A DNA stretch of 64,000 nt from Alicycliphilus sp. UBA6560 (GTDB taxonomy: Bacteria; Pseudomonadota; Gammaproteobacteria; Burkholderiales; Burkholderiaceae_C). Of this stretch, positions 24,954 through 32,740 are shown in pieces; the first letter of the stretch is position 1, and each line of letters opens with the position of its first letter. The notes below the pieces were generated by a model. That model ran no database searches and was not told where the DNA came from. It saw only the letters and a list, made by a program, of their open reading frames with translations. The stretch spans positions 97,006-161,005 of the forward strand of contig DJJU01000001.1 of assembly GCA_002434305.1 (NCBI GenBank). The letters run 5' to 3'. Both the position numbers and the translations under genes were made by a program.

Positions 24954-25439
24954 TCAGGACACGATGTAGGCCGCCGCCCCGGTGGACAGCAGCTCGTCCT
25001 GCGGACCCAGGAACTCCATGCGCGTGCTGGCCACGCGCGAGCCCAGGCGCAGCACCTGGGCGCGCAGCGTGAACCGCTCGCCGATGCCGGCGCGCAGGTA
25101 ATCCACCCGCAGGTCGATGGTGCCCAGGCGCGAGAAACGCTGCAGCCGCGCCAGCGGCGCATCGTCCATGTGCCGTGCGCCGATGGCTGCCATGACGGCC
25201 AGGCCGCCCATGGCGTCCAGCCCGGCGCTGATCACCCCACCGTGCAAGCGGTTGTAGGCGAAGTGGCCCACCAGCTGCGGCTGCATGGCGATGCGCGCCG
25301 CTACCTGGGTGGGCGTGATCTCCATGATCTCCAGCCCCAGCACCCGGTTGAAGGGAATCTTGTCCTCGAAGATGTCCTTCAGGCCGGAGATGAACTCCGG
25401 CTCGAAGGCGATGGGCGGCTGTCTGTGAGCGGCGGTCAT
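24954..25439 (-). CDS. Hotdog-fold thioesterase (PaaI/YiiD-like)
   Basis: This 161-residue protein has a single hotdog domain: IPFNRVLGLEIMEITPTQVAARI, then the HxGG motif RLHGGVISAGLDAMGG and LGTIDLRVDYLRAGIGERF. Such enzymes cleave aromatic or fatty acyl-CoA. ATG at 25439. It lies downstream of the fatty-acid degradation genes on the same strand but after a clear terminator, so it probably has its own promoter. It is the third thioesterase-type gene in 4 kb. Confidence 0.88.
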   Translation of the reverse strand: MTAAHRQPPIAFEPEFISGLKDIFEDKIPFNRVLGLEIMEITPTQVAARIAMQPQLVGHFAYNRLHGGVISAGLDAMGGLAVMAAIGARHMDDAPLARLQRFSRLGTIDLRVDYLRAGIGERFTLRAQVLRLGSRVASTRMEFLGPQDELLSTGAAAYIVS

Positions 25440-25446
25440 GGTGTTT

Positions 25447-25500
25447 TGCTATTCAAAAATGAGCTGCTGGCGCTTATCCACTGGGCGTTGGAGACCGATT
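25447..25500. repeat. Dispersed repeat copy F
   Basis: GCTATTCAAAAATGAGCTGCTGGCGCTTA is present in segments (GCTATTCAAAAATGAG then CTGCTGGCGCTTA), followed by a degenerate right arm GGGCGTTGGAG. It is one member of the AGCTGC/AGCGCTTG family, lying just upstream of the thioesterase gene. Confidence 0.55.
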
Positions 25501-25508
25501 TGACTCGC

Positions 25509-25530
25509 AAAAAAGCCCCGCGGGCGGGGC
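25509..25530 (-). terminator. Terminator of the fatty-acid degradation transcript
   Basis: GCCCCGC (25515-25521) and GCGGGGC (25524-25530) pair tightly. On the minus strand the stem is followed by TTTTTTGCG. It lies beyond the 87-bp tandem repeats that follow the enoyl-CoA hydratase stop. Confidence 0.8.
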
Positions 25531-25556
25531 TGGCAAGAAACGGCTTGTCAACGGCC

Positions 25557-25767
25557 TTTCAGCACTGGCTGAAATCCGGGTGCCGCTTTTGGCGAAAGCC
25601 GCCTCGCTGCTGCGCAGCGCCGGCCCGCTGCGCTGGCCGCGGATTTCAGCACTGGCTGAAATCCGGGTGCCGCTTTTGGCGAAAGCCGCTCCGCTGCTGC
25701 GCAGCGCCGGCCCGCTGCGCTGGCCGCGGATTTCAGCACTGGCTGAAATCCGGGTGCCGCTTTTGCA
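25557..25767. repeat. 87-bp tandem repeat, about 2.4 copies
   Basis: Copies begin at 25557, 25644 and 25731, each with the palindrome TTTCAGCACTGGCTGAAA. The first two are full and differ only at CCTCG versus CTCCG. The third is cut at about 25767, where it continues as the enoyl-CoA hydratase coding sequence. The unit therefore contains the last 12 or so codons of that gene plus 3' sequence, repeated downstream of the true stop. Inner arms CGCTGCTGCGCAGCG and GGCCCGCTGCGCTGG also pair. Confidence 0.9.
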
Positions 25768-26524
25768 TGAATGCGGAGAACGCCTCGCGGGCTGCCGGGC
25801 CGCCCATCAGGCGGGCGAAGCTGGCGCCCTCCTCGCGCATGCGCTCGCGCACCTGCGTGGCCTGGCCGGCCTTGAGCAGGCGCTTGGTCTCGATCAGCGC
25901 CGACAGCGGCTTGGCCGCCAGCTTCTTCGCCTGGGTCTGCGCCACCAGGTTGCACTCCGAGGGCGGCACCACGCGGTTGACCAGGCCGACCTCCAGCGCC
26001 GCCTCGGCCAGGAAGGGCTCGCCCAGCATCAGCGCCTCGGCCGCGCGGTGGTAGCCCAGCATCTGCGGCAGCAGCAGGCTGGAGGCCGCCTCCGGGCACA
26101 GCCCCAGGTTCACGAAGGGCAGCGAGAAGGCGGCGTTGTCGCCGGCGTAGACCAGGTCGCAGTGCAGCAGCATGGTGGTGCCGATGCCCACGGCCGGACC
26201 GCAGACCGCCGCCACGATGGGCTTGGGGAAGGCCGCCAGCGTCTCCAGGAAGCGCCACACCGGGCGGCTGGCGTCGTCCGACGCGGCGCCGCCGGCGGAC
26301 TGGCGCAGGAAGTCGTTGATGTCGTTGCCGGCGCTGAAGATGGCCAGGTCGCCCTGGAAGACCACGCAGCGCACGGCGGCGTCGGACTCGGCCTGGGCCA
26401 GCGCGTCGGCCATGGTGGCGTACATGGCCTCGGTCAGGGAGTTCTTCTTGTCCGCGCGGTTGAAGGTGATGGTGGTCACGCCGGCTTCGGTGTGCACCAG
26501 GATGTCCTGGGGGCTGCTGCTCAT
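25733..26524 (-). CDS. Enoyl-CoA hydratase/isomerase family protein
   Basis: This 263-residue crotonase-fold enzyme carries the oxyanion-hole blocks AIFSAGNDINDFLR and VAAVCGPAVGIGTTMLLHCD and the family region YAGDNAAFSLPFVNLGLCPE. ATG at 26524 (MSSSPQDILVHTEAG). It probably hydrates or isomerises enoyl-CoA in fatty-acid or related acid breakdown. The C-terminal residues KRHPDFSQC are encoded inside the first arm of an 87-bp repeat that is then repeated twice after the stop. It follows the TesB-like gene by five bases. Confidence 0.9.
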   Translation of the reverse strand: MSSSPQDILVHTEAGVTTITFNRADKKNSLTEAMYATMADALAQAESDAAVRCVVFQGDLAIFSAGNDINDFLRQSAGGAASDDASRPVWRFLETLAAFPKPIVAAVCGPAVGIGTTMLLHCDLVYAGDNAAFSLPFVNLGLCPEAASSLLLPQMLGYHRAAEALMLGEPFLAEAALEVGLVNRVVPPSECNLVAQTQAKKLAAKPLSALIETKRLLKAGQATQVRERMREEGASFARLMGGPAAREAFSAFMQKRHPDFSQC

Positions 26525-26529
26525 GGGGG

Positions 26530-27384
26530 TCACTCCTTGTAGTAGACGATCTGGTGGCTGGTGGCCAGCAGCGCGCCGGCCTCGCTCCACAGCTGGGCGG
26601 TCTGGTCGAAAAAGCCGTTGCGGAACTCCTGCGCGCGCGCCTGGCCGAGCACGTAGCCCGTGCCAGTGCGCGCCAGCAGCTCGGCGCCGGCATGGAAGTA
26701 CACGGTGATGGAGACGGTGCCCGCGGGCACCTGGCGCGCGCGGCGCAGCCACACGCGGGGAAAGAAGATGTCGGCCATGGCGGCCAGCGCGGGAAAGTCC
26801 AGCGGCCGCGCCGGCGCGTCGCGCAGCCACAGCTGCGACTGGCTGTCGGCCTCGCTTCCGTCCCACTGGCCGGGCAGCGTGCCGCTGACCGGGCGCATCT
26901 CGTAGCGCTGCAGCCATTGCACCGGGAACATGGCGCCGATGCGCTCGCACTGCTGCGGCCCGGGCACGGCGGGCAGGGGTGTGTCGGCGGCGCTCCAGGT
27001 CTCGCGCCGCACGGCGGTGACCAGGGTGGCCGTGGTGGTCACCAGGGGCTCGCCGCCGCCGGCGGGCGCCTGCAGCACGCTCACCGTCCAGTGCTGGGTG
27101 GAGCGGTTGGTGCGCACCGGCACGGCCTGCACGGTGAACTCGCCCTCGCCGATGGCGGCGGCGTAGTTCACGGTCAGCGACAGCGGCTCGCCCAGCGCCT
27201 CGGGGTGGCGCAGCACCGCCGCCACCAGCGTGGCGGCCGTGACGCCGCCGAACGGCCCCACCATGTTCCAGTAGGCGGGCGTGCTGCGGCCGGTGTAGCG
27301 GCCCGGCGCCTGCGGCTGAGCCTGCAGCTGCAGGGCATCGTCCAGCGGATGGACGGCGTGGGGGGTCGGGGTGGTGTCGGTCAT
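26530..27384 (-). CDS. TesB-like double-hotdog acyl-CoA thioesterase
   Basis: This 284-residue protein has two hotdog halves. The N-terminal half shows NMVGPFGGVTAATLVAAVLRHPEALG in family pattern, and the C-terminal half covers FPALAAMADIFFPRVW and VSITVYFHA. This is the thioesterase family used to release acids from acyl-CoA. ATG at 27384. It lies between the hydrolase and enoyl-CoA hydratase genes in one run of minus-strand genes, consistent with a side role in fatty-acid degradation. Confidence 0.85.
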   Translation of the reverse strand: MTDTTPTPHAVHPLDDALQLQAQPQAPGRYTGRSTPAYWNMVGPFGGVTAATLVAAVLRHPEALGEPLSLTVNYAAAIGEGEFTVQAVPVRTNRSTQHWTVSVLQAPAGGGEPLVTTTATLVTAVRRETWSAADTPLPAVPGPQQCERIGAMFPVQWLQRYEMRPVSGTLPGQWDGSEADSQSQLWLRDAPARPLDFPALAAMADIFFPRVWLRRARQVPAGTVSITVYFHAGAELLARTGTGYVLGQARAQEFRNGFFDQTAQLWSEAGALLATSHQIVYYKE

Positions 27385-27412
27385 GGTGCGCCCGAGTGTG
27401 CCTGGATTGCGC

Positions 27413-28288
27413 TCAGGCCGCCGTCGTGCCGGCGACGCCGAAGCGCGCCAGCTGCTGCGCGGCGCGCGGCCACAGCGTGGCGGCGAAGCGGTCGCGGAAG
27501 AAGCCGAAGTGCCCGATGCGCGGCGCCTGCGCGTCCTGCGGGGCGATGCGCTCGATCTGCCGCGGCGCGCCGGCGTACAGGCCGACCAGCGCCTCGGTGC
27601 CGGCCAGCGTCATCAGCTCGTCGTCCGTCATGCTCCAGGCGTGGATGGGAAAGCGCACGGCGCCATAGCTGCGCTGGGCGCTCTCGCCCTCGGCGCCCAC
27701 GCTGTAGCGCGGGTGCAGGCACCAGCGGCGCCACTGCAACGCCACGCCGGCCGGCAGGTCGCCCACGGCGCCCAGGCGTCTGCCCGGAAAGTAGCCGCAC
27801 AGCCGCACCGCCAGCGGCACCAGCACGTGCCAGAAGAACGGCATGGCCGGGCGGATGCGCGGCGCGTTCTCGCGCCAGTAGCCGCTGCCGGCGGCCACGC
27901 TCAGCAGGCCGTGCACCTGCGCCTGCTGGCGCAGCAGCCCCGGCAGCTGCGCGCCCAGACTGTGGCCGATCAGGTACAGGGGCTGGCCGGGCAGCTGCCC
28001 GGCGGCATGGGCGATCACGCTGTCGTAGTCGCGCGCCCAGTCCGCCAGGTCGGCGCGCACGTCGCGCACGCGGCCCTGCAGCGAGGCGCCCTGGCCGCGG
28101 TAGTCGAAGGTGGTGACGGCCCAGCCCCGCCCCGCCAGCCACTGCGCGAAGGGGCCGTAGAAGGATTGCGGCACGCCGAACGCGCCGCCGATGACCACGC
28201 TGCCGCGCGCCGCCCCGCCGGGCGGCGGCGCGTAGCGGCGCAGGGCCAGGGAAACGCCGTCGTCGGCCGGCAGGGTGAGCTGCTGCAT
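27413..28288 (-). CDS. Alpha/beta-fold hydrolase
   Basis: This 291-residue serine hydrolase has nucleophile elbow GHSLGAQ, an oxyanion region VVIGGAFGVPQSFYGPFAQWL, TFDYRGQGAS after strand 4, and a late histidine in RIGHFGFF. ATG at 28288 is chosen because AGGAGACACGG precedes it; an earlier ATG at 28318 is less well placed. Such proteins are esterases or lipases, and within this block it may release fatty acids. The true substrate is unknown. Confidence 0.85.
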   Translation of the reverse strand: MQQLTLPADDGVSLALRRYAPPPGGAARGSVVIGGAFGVPQSFYGPFAQWLAGRGWAVTTFDYRGQGASLQGRVRDVRADLADWARDYDSVIAHAAGQLPGQPLYLIGHSLGAQLPGLLRQQAQVHGLLSVAAGSGYWRENAPRIRPAMPFFWHVLVPLAVRLCGYFPGRRLGAVGDLPAGVALQWRRWCLHPRYSVGAEGESAQRSYGAVRFPIHAWSMTDDELMTLAGTEALVGLYAGAPRQIERIAPQDAQAPRIGHFGFFRDRFAATLWPRAAQQLARFGVAGTTAA

Positions 28289-28332
28289 CCGTGTCTCCTG
28301 GGCCGCTGGGGCGGCCATCGTTCTTGTGTTTT

Positions 28333-28380
28333 CGAATTTGATAGCTGCCCGCGCTTGCCTGGTGCGGCCTGGAGGCCAAT
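28333..28380. repeat. Dispersed repeat copy G
   Basis: GAATTTGATAGCTGCCCGCG is followed by CTTGCC and a degenerate GGCCTGGAGGCC right arm. It lies in the 170-base gap between the thiolase stop and the hydrolase start. Another inverted run of GCGCC/GGCGC around 28400-28450 fills the rest of the gap. Confidence 0.55.
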
Positions 28381-28458
28381 CTGGCTCTTACTTCCAGGCG
28401 GCGGGAGGCGCGCGCAGGGGCGCTGCGGCCCCTGCGGCAGGCAGCGCCTGCGCGGCGC

Positions 28459-29655
28459 TCAGACGCGCTCGAAGATGCCGGCCGCGCCCTGGCCCATGCC
28501 GACGCACATGGTGACCATGCCGTACTTGAGCTGCTTGCGGCGCAGCGCATGCACCACGGTGGCCGAGCGGATGGCGCCGGTGGCGCCCAGCGGGTGGCCC
28601 AGGGCGATGGCGCCGCCCATGGGGTTGACCTTGGACGCCTCCAGCCCCAGCGTGTTGATGACGGCCAGCGACTGCGCGGCGAAGGCCTCGTTCAGCTCGT
28701 ACCAGCCGATGTCCTCTTGCTTGAGGCCGGCGTAGCGCAGCGCGGCGGGGATGGCCTCGATGGGGCCGATGCCCATGATGGCCGGCGGCACGCCGCGGCT
28801 GGCGTAGCTGACGAAGCGCGCCAGGGGCGTCAAGCCGAAGCGCTTGACGGCGGCCTCGCTGGCCAGGATCAGCGCGCCGGCGCCGTCGCTGGTCTGCGAG
28901 CTGTTGCCGGCCGTCACCGTGCCGCGGGCGGCGAACACCGTGCGCAGCTTGGCCAGGCCCTCCAGGCTGGTATCGGGGCGGGCGCCCTCGTCCAGGTCGA
29001 CGGTGCGGCGGCGGGCCACGGACTCGCCGGTCTCCAGGTCGGCCGTGCGGTCGGTCACCTCGATGGGGGTGATCTCGTCCTTGAACTCGCCGGCCTGCTG
29101 CGCGGCGATGGCGCGGCGGTGCGACTCCAGCGCAAAGGCGTCCTGCGCCTCGCGCGAGACCTTCCACTGCTGCGCCACCTTCTCGGCCGTCAGGCCCATG
29201 CCGTAGGCGATGCCCACGTCGCCGTCACGCTCGAAGATGCTGGGCGACAGGCTGGGCGCGTTGCCCATCATGGGCACCATGCTCATGCTCTCCACGCCGG
29301 CGGCGATCATCACGTCGGCCTCGCCCACGCGGATGCGGTCGGCCGCCATGGCCACGGCCGACAGGCCCGAGGCGCAGAAGCGGTTGACGGTGATGCCGCC
29401 CACGCTGGTGGGCAGGCCCGCCAGCACGGCGCCGATGCGCGCCACGTTCAGGCCCTGCTGGGCCTCGGGGATGGCGCAGCCGCAGATGATGTCCTCGATG
29501 GCGGCCGGATCCAGCCCCGGGGCCTGGGCCAGCGCGGCGCGCAGCGTGGTGGCCAGCAGGTCGTCGGGCCGGTAGTTGCGGAAAAAGCCCTTGTGTGAAC
29601 GCCCGATGGGCGTGCGCGTGGCGGCGACGATGTAGGCGTCTTGAATCTGTTTCAT
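28459..29655 (-). CDS. fadA: Acetyl-CoA acyltransferase (thiolase), FadA type
   Basis: This 398-residue degradative thiolase cleaves 3-ketoacyl-CoA in the last step of beta-oxidation. The active-site Cys is in VNRFCASGLSAVAMAA, the acid/base His in GGAIALGHPLGATGA and the second Cys in MVTMCVGMGQGAAGIFE. ATG at 29655. It follows the dehydrogenase/hydratase fusion by 27 bases. The pair plus the acyl-CoA dehydrogenase mirrors the Bacillus subtilis fadN-fadA-fadE set. Confidence 0.93.
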   Translation of the reverse strand: MKQIQDAYIVAATRTPIGRSHKGFFRNYRPDDLLATTLRAALAQAPGLDPAAIEDIICGCAIPEAQQGLNVARIGAVLAGLPTSVGGITVNRFCASGLSAVAMAADRIRVGEADVMIAAGVESMSMVPMMGNAPSLSPSIFERDGDVGIAYGMGLTAEKVAQQWKVSREAQDAFALESHRRAIAAQQAGEFKDEITPIEVTDRTADLETGESVARRRTVDLDEGARPDTSLEGLAKLRTVFAARGTVTAGNSSQTSDGAGALILASEAAVKRFGLTPLARFVSYASRGVPPAIMGIGPIEAIPAALRYAGLKQEDIGWYELNEAFAAQSLAVINTLGLEASKVNPMGGAIALGHPLGATGAIRSATVVHALRRKQLKYGMVTMCVGMGQGAAGIFERV

Positions 29656-29682
29656 GTCTGTGTCTTCCCTTGTGCGACGCCT

Positions 29683-32106
29683 TTAGTTGCGGACCGGCTT
29701 GCCGGTGCTCAGCATGCCCAGGATGCGTTCCTGCGTCTTGGGGTGCTCGATCAGGGCGCAGAAGGCCTTGCGCTCCAGCGCCATCAGGTATTCCTCGCTG
29801 ACCAGCGTGCCGGCGTCCACGTCGCCGCCGCAGACCACCTCGGCGATGAGGGTGGCGATGTGCTGGTCGTGCTCGCTGATGAAGCCGCCGTCGCGCATGT
29901 TGACCAGCTGGCCGCGGATGGTGGCGATGCCGCTGCGCCCGGCCACGGGGAACAGGCGCTTCATGGGTGCGCGCCAGCCGCCGGCGGCCATGGCGCGGGC
30001 CTCGTTGATGGCGACGAACAGCACCTCGTCCTTGTGCGGCACGATGAGGTCGGAATCCAGCAGGTAGCCCAGTTTCCTGGACTCGATGGCGCTGGTGCCC
30101 ACCTTGGCCATGGCGGCGGCGGAGAAGCCCTCGGTCAGGAAGGGCAGCAGGTCCTTGCCGGTGCTGGCGGCGGCGTTCTCGGCCGCGCGGCGGGCGATGT
30201 AGGTCAGGCCGCCGGCGCCGGGCACCAGGCCCACGCCCACTTCGACCAGGCCGATGTAGCTTTCCATGTGGGCCACACGGCGCGCGCTGTGGATGGCCAG
30301 CTCGCAGCCGCCGCCCAGCGCCATGCCGTGGATGGCGGAGATCACCGGCACCTGGGCGTAGCGCAGGCGCAGCATGAGGTTCTGCAGCTCCTGCTCCACG
30401 CCTTCGATGGCGCCGATGCCGGCCACCACGTAGGCGGGCATGGTGGCCTGCAGGTCGGCGCCCACGCTAAAAGGCGCGTCGCCGGACCAGATCACCAGGC
30501 CCTCGTACTCGCGCTCGGCCAGTTCGACGGCCTCCACCAGGCCCTCCATCACGTCCGGGCTGATGGCGTGCATCTTGCTCTGGATGCTGGCGATCAGCAC
30601 CCGCCCACCGGAGGGGCAGACATCCTTGTCCAGCGTCCAGATGCGCAGCGCGTCGGTGTTGCTGATGGTGGTGCCTGCCGTGCGCCAGTCGGGCAGGTTG
30701 TCCTCGCCCAGCAGCTTTTCGGGGAAGTACTGGCGCTCATACACCGGCAGCTGGCGGCGCGGCACGAATTTGGCGCTGCGCGCGCTCCACGAGCCCTGCG
30801 CCGTGTGTACGCCGCCCGCCTCGGCCACGGGGCCCTTGAAGACCCACTCGGGCAGCGGCGCCTTGGACAGTGCCTTGCCGGCGTCGATGTCCTCCTGGAT
30901 CATCTGCGCCACTTCCAGCCAGCCGGCTTCCTGCCACAGCTCGAAGGGGCCCTGCTTCATGCCGAAGCCCCAGCGCATGGCCTGGTCCACATCGCGTGCC
31001 GTATCGGCAATCGTGGCGAGGTGCACGGCTGCGTAGTGAAAACTGTTGCGCAGGATGGCCCACAGGAACCGGCCCTGTGCGCCTTGCGAGTTGCGCAGAA
31101 GTTTCAGGCGCTCGGCCGCGGGCTTCTTCAGCATGCGGCCGTAGACCTCGTCGGCCTTCTGGCCGGCGGGCACGTATTCCTCGCTCTCCAGCTCGAAGCG
31201 CAGGATGTCGCGGCCCACCTTCTTGTAGAAGCCGGCCTTGGCCTTCTGCCCCAGGTGGCCCAGCTCGATGAGCTTGCTGAGGACCGCGGGCGTGCCGAAG
31301 CTGCCGTAGAACGGGTCGGTTTCCACGCTGAGGTTGTCCTGCAGCGTCTTGATGACGTGGGCCATGGTGTCCAGGCCCACCACGTCGGCGGTGCGGAAGG
31401 TGCCGCTGGAGGCGCGGCCCAGTTTCTTGCCGGTGAGGTCGTCCACCACGTCGAAGGTCAGGCCGAAGTTCTCGACCTCCTTCATGGTGGACAGCATGCC
31501 GGCGATGCCCACGCGGTTGGCGATGAAGTTGGGCGTGTCGTGCGCGCGCACCACGCCTTTTCCTAAGCCGGTGGTGACGAAGGCCTCCAGCTGGTCCAGC
31601 ACCTGCGGCTCGGTGGCCGGGGTGTTGATCAGCTCCACCAGCACCATGTAGCGCGGCGGGTTGAAGAAGTGGATGCCGCAAAAGCGCGGGCGCAGCGCTT
31701 CAGGCAGCGCCTCGGACAGTTGGGTGATGGACAGGCCCGAGGTGTTGCTCGCCAGGATGGCGTGCTTGGCGACGTGGGGCGCGATCTTGTGGTACAGGTC
31801 CTGCTTCCAGTCCATGCGCTCGGCGATCGCCTCGATCACCAGGTCGCAGTCCTTGAGCAGGTGCATGTGCTCTTCGTAGTTGGCCGCCTGGATCAGCTCG
31901 GCGTCACCCGCCACGCCCAGGGGTGAGGGCTTGAGCTTCTTCAGGTTGGCGATGGCGCGGGTGACGATGCCGTTCTTGGGACCTTGCCTATCAGGCAGGT
32001 CGAACAGCACCACCGGCACCTTCACGTTGACGAGATGCGCGGCGATCTGCGCGCCCATCACGCCTGCGCCGAGCACGGCGACTTTTCTCACGTTGAAACG
32101 GGACAT
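29683..32106 (-). CDS. 3-hydroxyacyl-CoA dehydrogenase/enoyl-CoA hydratase fusion (FadN type)
   Basis: This 807-residue bifunctional beta-oxidation enzyme has its NAD-binding Rossmann motif at the N-terminus (VAVLGAGVMGAQIAAHLV), then the dehydrogenase C-terminal domains, then the crotonase-fold hydratase (SVGADLQA, AIHGMALGGGCELAIHSAR, GLVPGAGG). This order, dehydrogenase first, is the reverse of FadB/FadJ and matches FadN. ATG at 32106. It is separated from the upstream DUF2147 gene by a structured 121-base gap. Confidence 0.93.
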   Translation of the reverse strand: MSRFNVRKVAVLGAGVMGAQIAAHLVNVKVPVVLFDLPDRQGPKNGIVTRAIANLKKLKPSPLGVAGDAELIQAANYEEHMHLLKDCDLVIEAIAERMDWKQDLYHKIAPHVAKHAILASNTSGLSITQLSEALPEALRPRFCGIHFFNPPRYMVLVELINTPATEPQVLDQLEAFVTTGLGKGVVRAHDTPNFIANRVGIAGMLSTMKEVENFGLTFDVVDDLTGKKLGRASSGTFRTADVVGLDTMAHVIKTLQDNLSVETDPFYGSFGTPAVLSKLIELGHLGQKAKAGFYKKVGRDILRFELESEEYVPAGQKADEVYGRMLKKPAAERLKLLRNSQGAQGRFLWAILRNSFHYAAVHLATIADTARDVDQAMRWGFGMKQGPFELWQEAGWLEVAQMIQEDIDAGKALSKAPLPEWVFKGPVAEAGGVHTAQGSWSARSAKFVPRRQLPVYERQYFPEKLLGEDNLPDWRTAGTTISNTDALRIWTLDKDVCPSGGRVLIASIQSKMHAISPDVMEGLVEAVELAEREYEGLVIWSGDAPFSVGADLQATMPAYVVAGIGAIEGVEQELQNLMLRLRYAQVPVISAIHGMALGGGCELAIHSARRVAHMESYIGLVEVGVGLVPGAGGLTYIARRAAENAAASTGKDLLPFLTEGFSAAAMAKVGTSAIESRKLGYLLDSDLIVPHKDEVLFVAINEARAMAAGGWRAPMKRLFPVAGRSGIATIRGQLVNMRDGGFISEHDQHIATLIAEVVCGGDVDAGTLVSEEYLMALERKAFCALIEHPKTQERILGMLSTGKPVRN

Positions 32107-32151
32107 TCAAATATTCCTAGTCGGTTCACCACACAGCGCCGACCTGCCAGT

Positions 32152-32227
32152 GCACCCGCGGATCCGGCTTCGCCGGTCCGCTGGGTGCGCCCCCTCGGGG
32201 GAGGCGCCGCAGGCGCTTCGGGGGGGG
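32152..32227. repeat. Structured GC-rich intergenic element
   Basis: GCACCC (32152-32157) and GGGTGC (32183-32188) close an imperfect stem with CCGGC-TTC-GCCGG at its top. Then CCCCCTCGGGGG, GGCGCCGCAGGCGC and a run of G reach the DUF2147 stop. I recall similar CCCCTCGGGGG/GCGCCGCAGGCGC tracts between genes in Comamonadaceae. It may be an RNA stability or attenuation element ahead of the FadN gene. Confidence 0.55.
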
Positions 32228-32662
32228 TTAGTTGACGCGTTGCCAGGTCTGGGTGCGGCCGAAGGGGCCGATGGAGCCGCGCACTTCGAGCTTGCTGCCG
32301 CCCTCCACGGGTGTCAGGCGCAGGGTGTAGAACTTGCCGTTCTCGGGGTCGAGGATCTTGCCCCCCTCCCACACGTCCTTGCCCTCGGCCTTCTTGGCGC
32401 CGCGGATGATGGGCAGGCCGACCATGGGCTGGTCCTTCAGCTCGTCCTTGCACTCCACGCACTTGGCGGCCGGGTCGGCGTCCTTGCGCAGCAGTTTTTC
32501 GATGCGGCCTTCCAGCACGCCGCCGTTATCGCTGATGCGGATCTCGGACTTGGCCTCGCCGGTCTTGTCATCCACGCTGCGCCACAGGCCCACGGGACTC
32601 ATCTGGGCCCATGCAGGGGCGGCGATTGCTACGATAAAGATAGCTGCTAGCGCTTGTCTCAT
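32228..32662 (-). CDS. DUF2147 secreted protein
   Basis: This 144-residue periplasmic protein has a signal peptide (MRQALAAIFIVAIAAPAWAQ) and a DUF2147 domain: GLWRSVDDKTGEAKSEIRI, two cysteines in CVEC, GLPIIRG, and WEGGKILDPENGKFYTLRL. The function is unknown; related proteins are found in beta-oxidation and PHA neighbourhoods. The first codons of the signal peptide are made of a dispersed AGCGCTTG repeat copy (CAAGCGCTAGCAGCTATC on the coding strand). It sits between the acyl-CoA dehydrogenase and FadN genes. Confidence 0.88.
   Translation of the reverse strand: MRQALAAIFIVAIAAPAWAQMSPVGLWRSVDDKTGEAKSEIRISDNGGVLEGRIEKLLRKDADPAAKCVECKDELKDQPMVGLPIIRGAKKAEGKDVWEGGKILDPENGKFYTLRLTPVEGGSKLEVRGSIGPFGRTQTWQRVN
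32633..32657. repeat. Dispersed repeat copy H inside a signal-peptide coding sequence
   Basis: ATAAAGATAGCTGCTAGCGC followed by TTG is the core of the dispersed family. It encodes QALAAIFI of the DUF2147 leader when read on the minus strand. This is the only copy found inside a coding sequence, other than the stop-codon overlap of copy A. Confidence 0.7.
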
Positions 32663-32740
32663 AAGGGCTCCAGGGCAAAAAGGCTTGAAAATAGAAGAGG
32701 AAGGCGCGCCCCCGCCAGCGGCAAGGGCGGCCATGGCGGC

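Noticed and set aside
25557..25767. CRISPR array
   Set aside because: The three units are contiguous 87-bp tandem copies with no unique spacers and no cas genes nearby.
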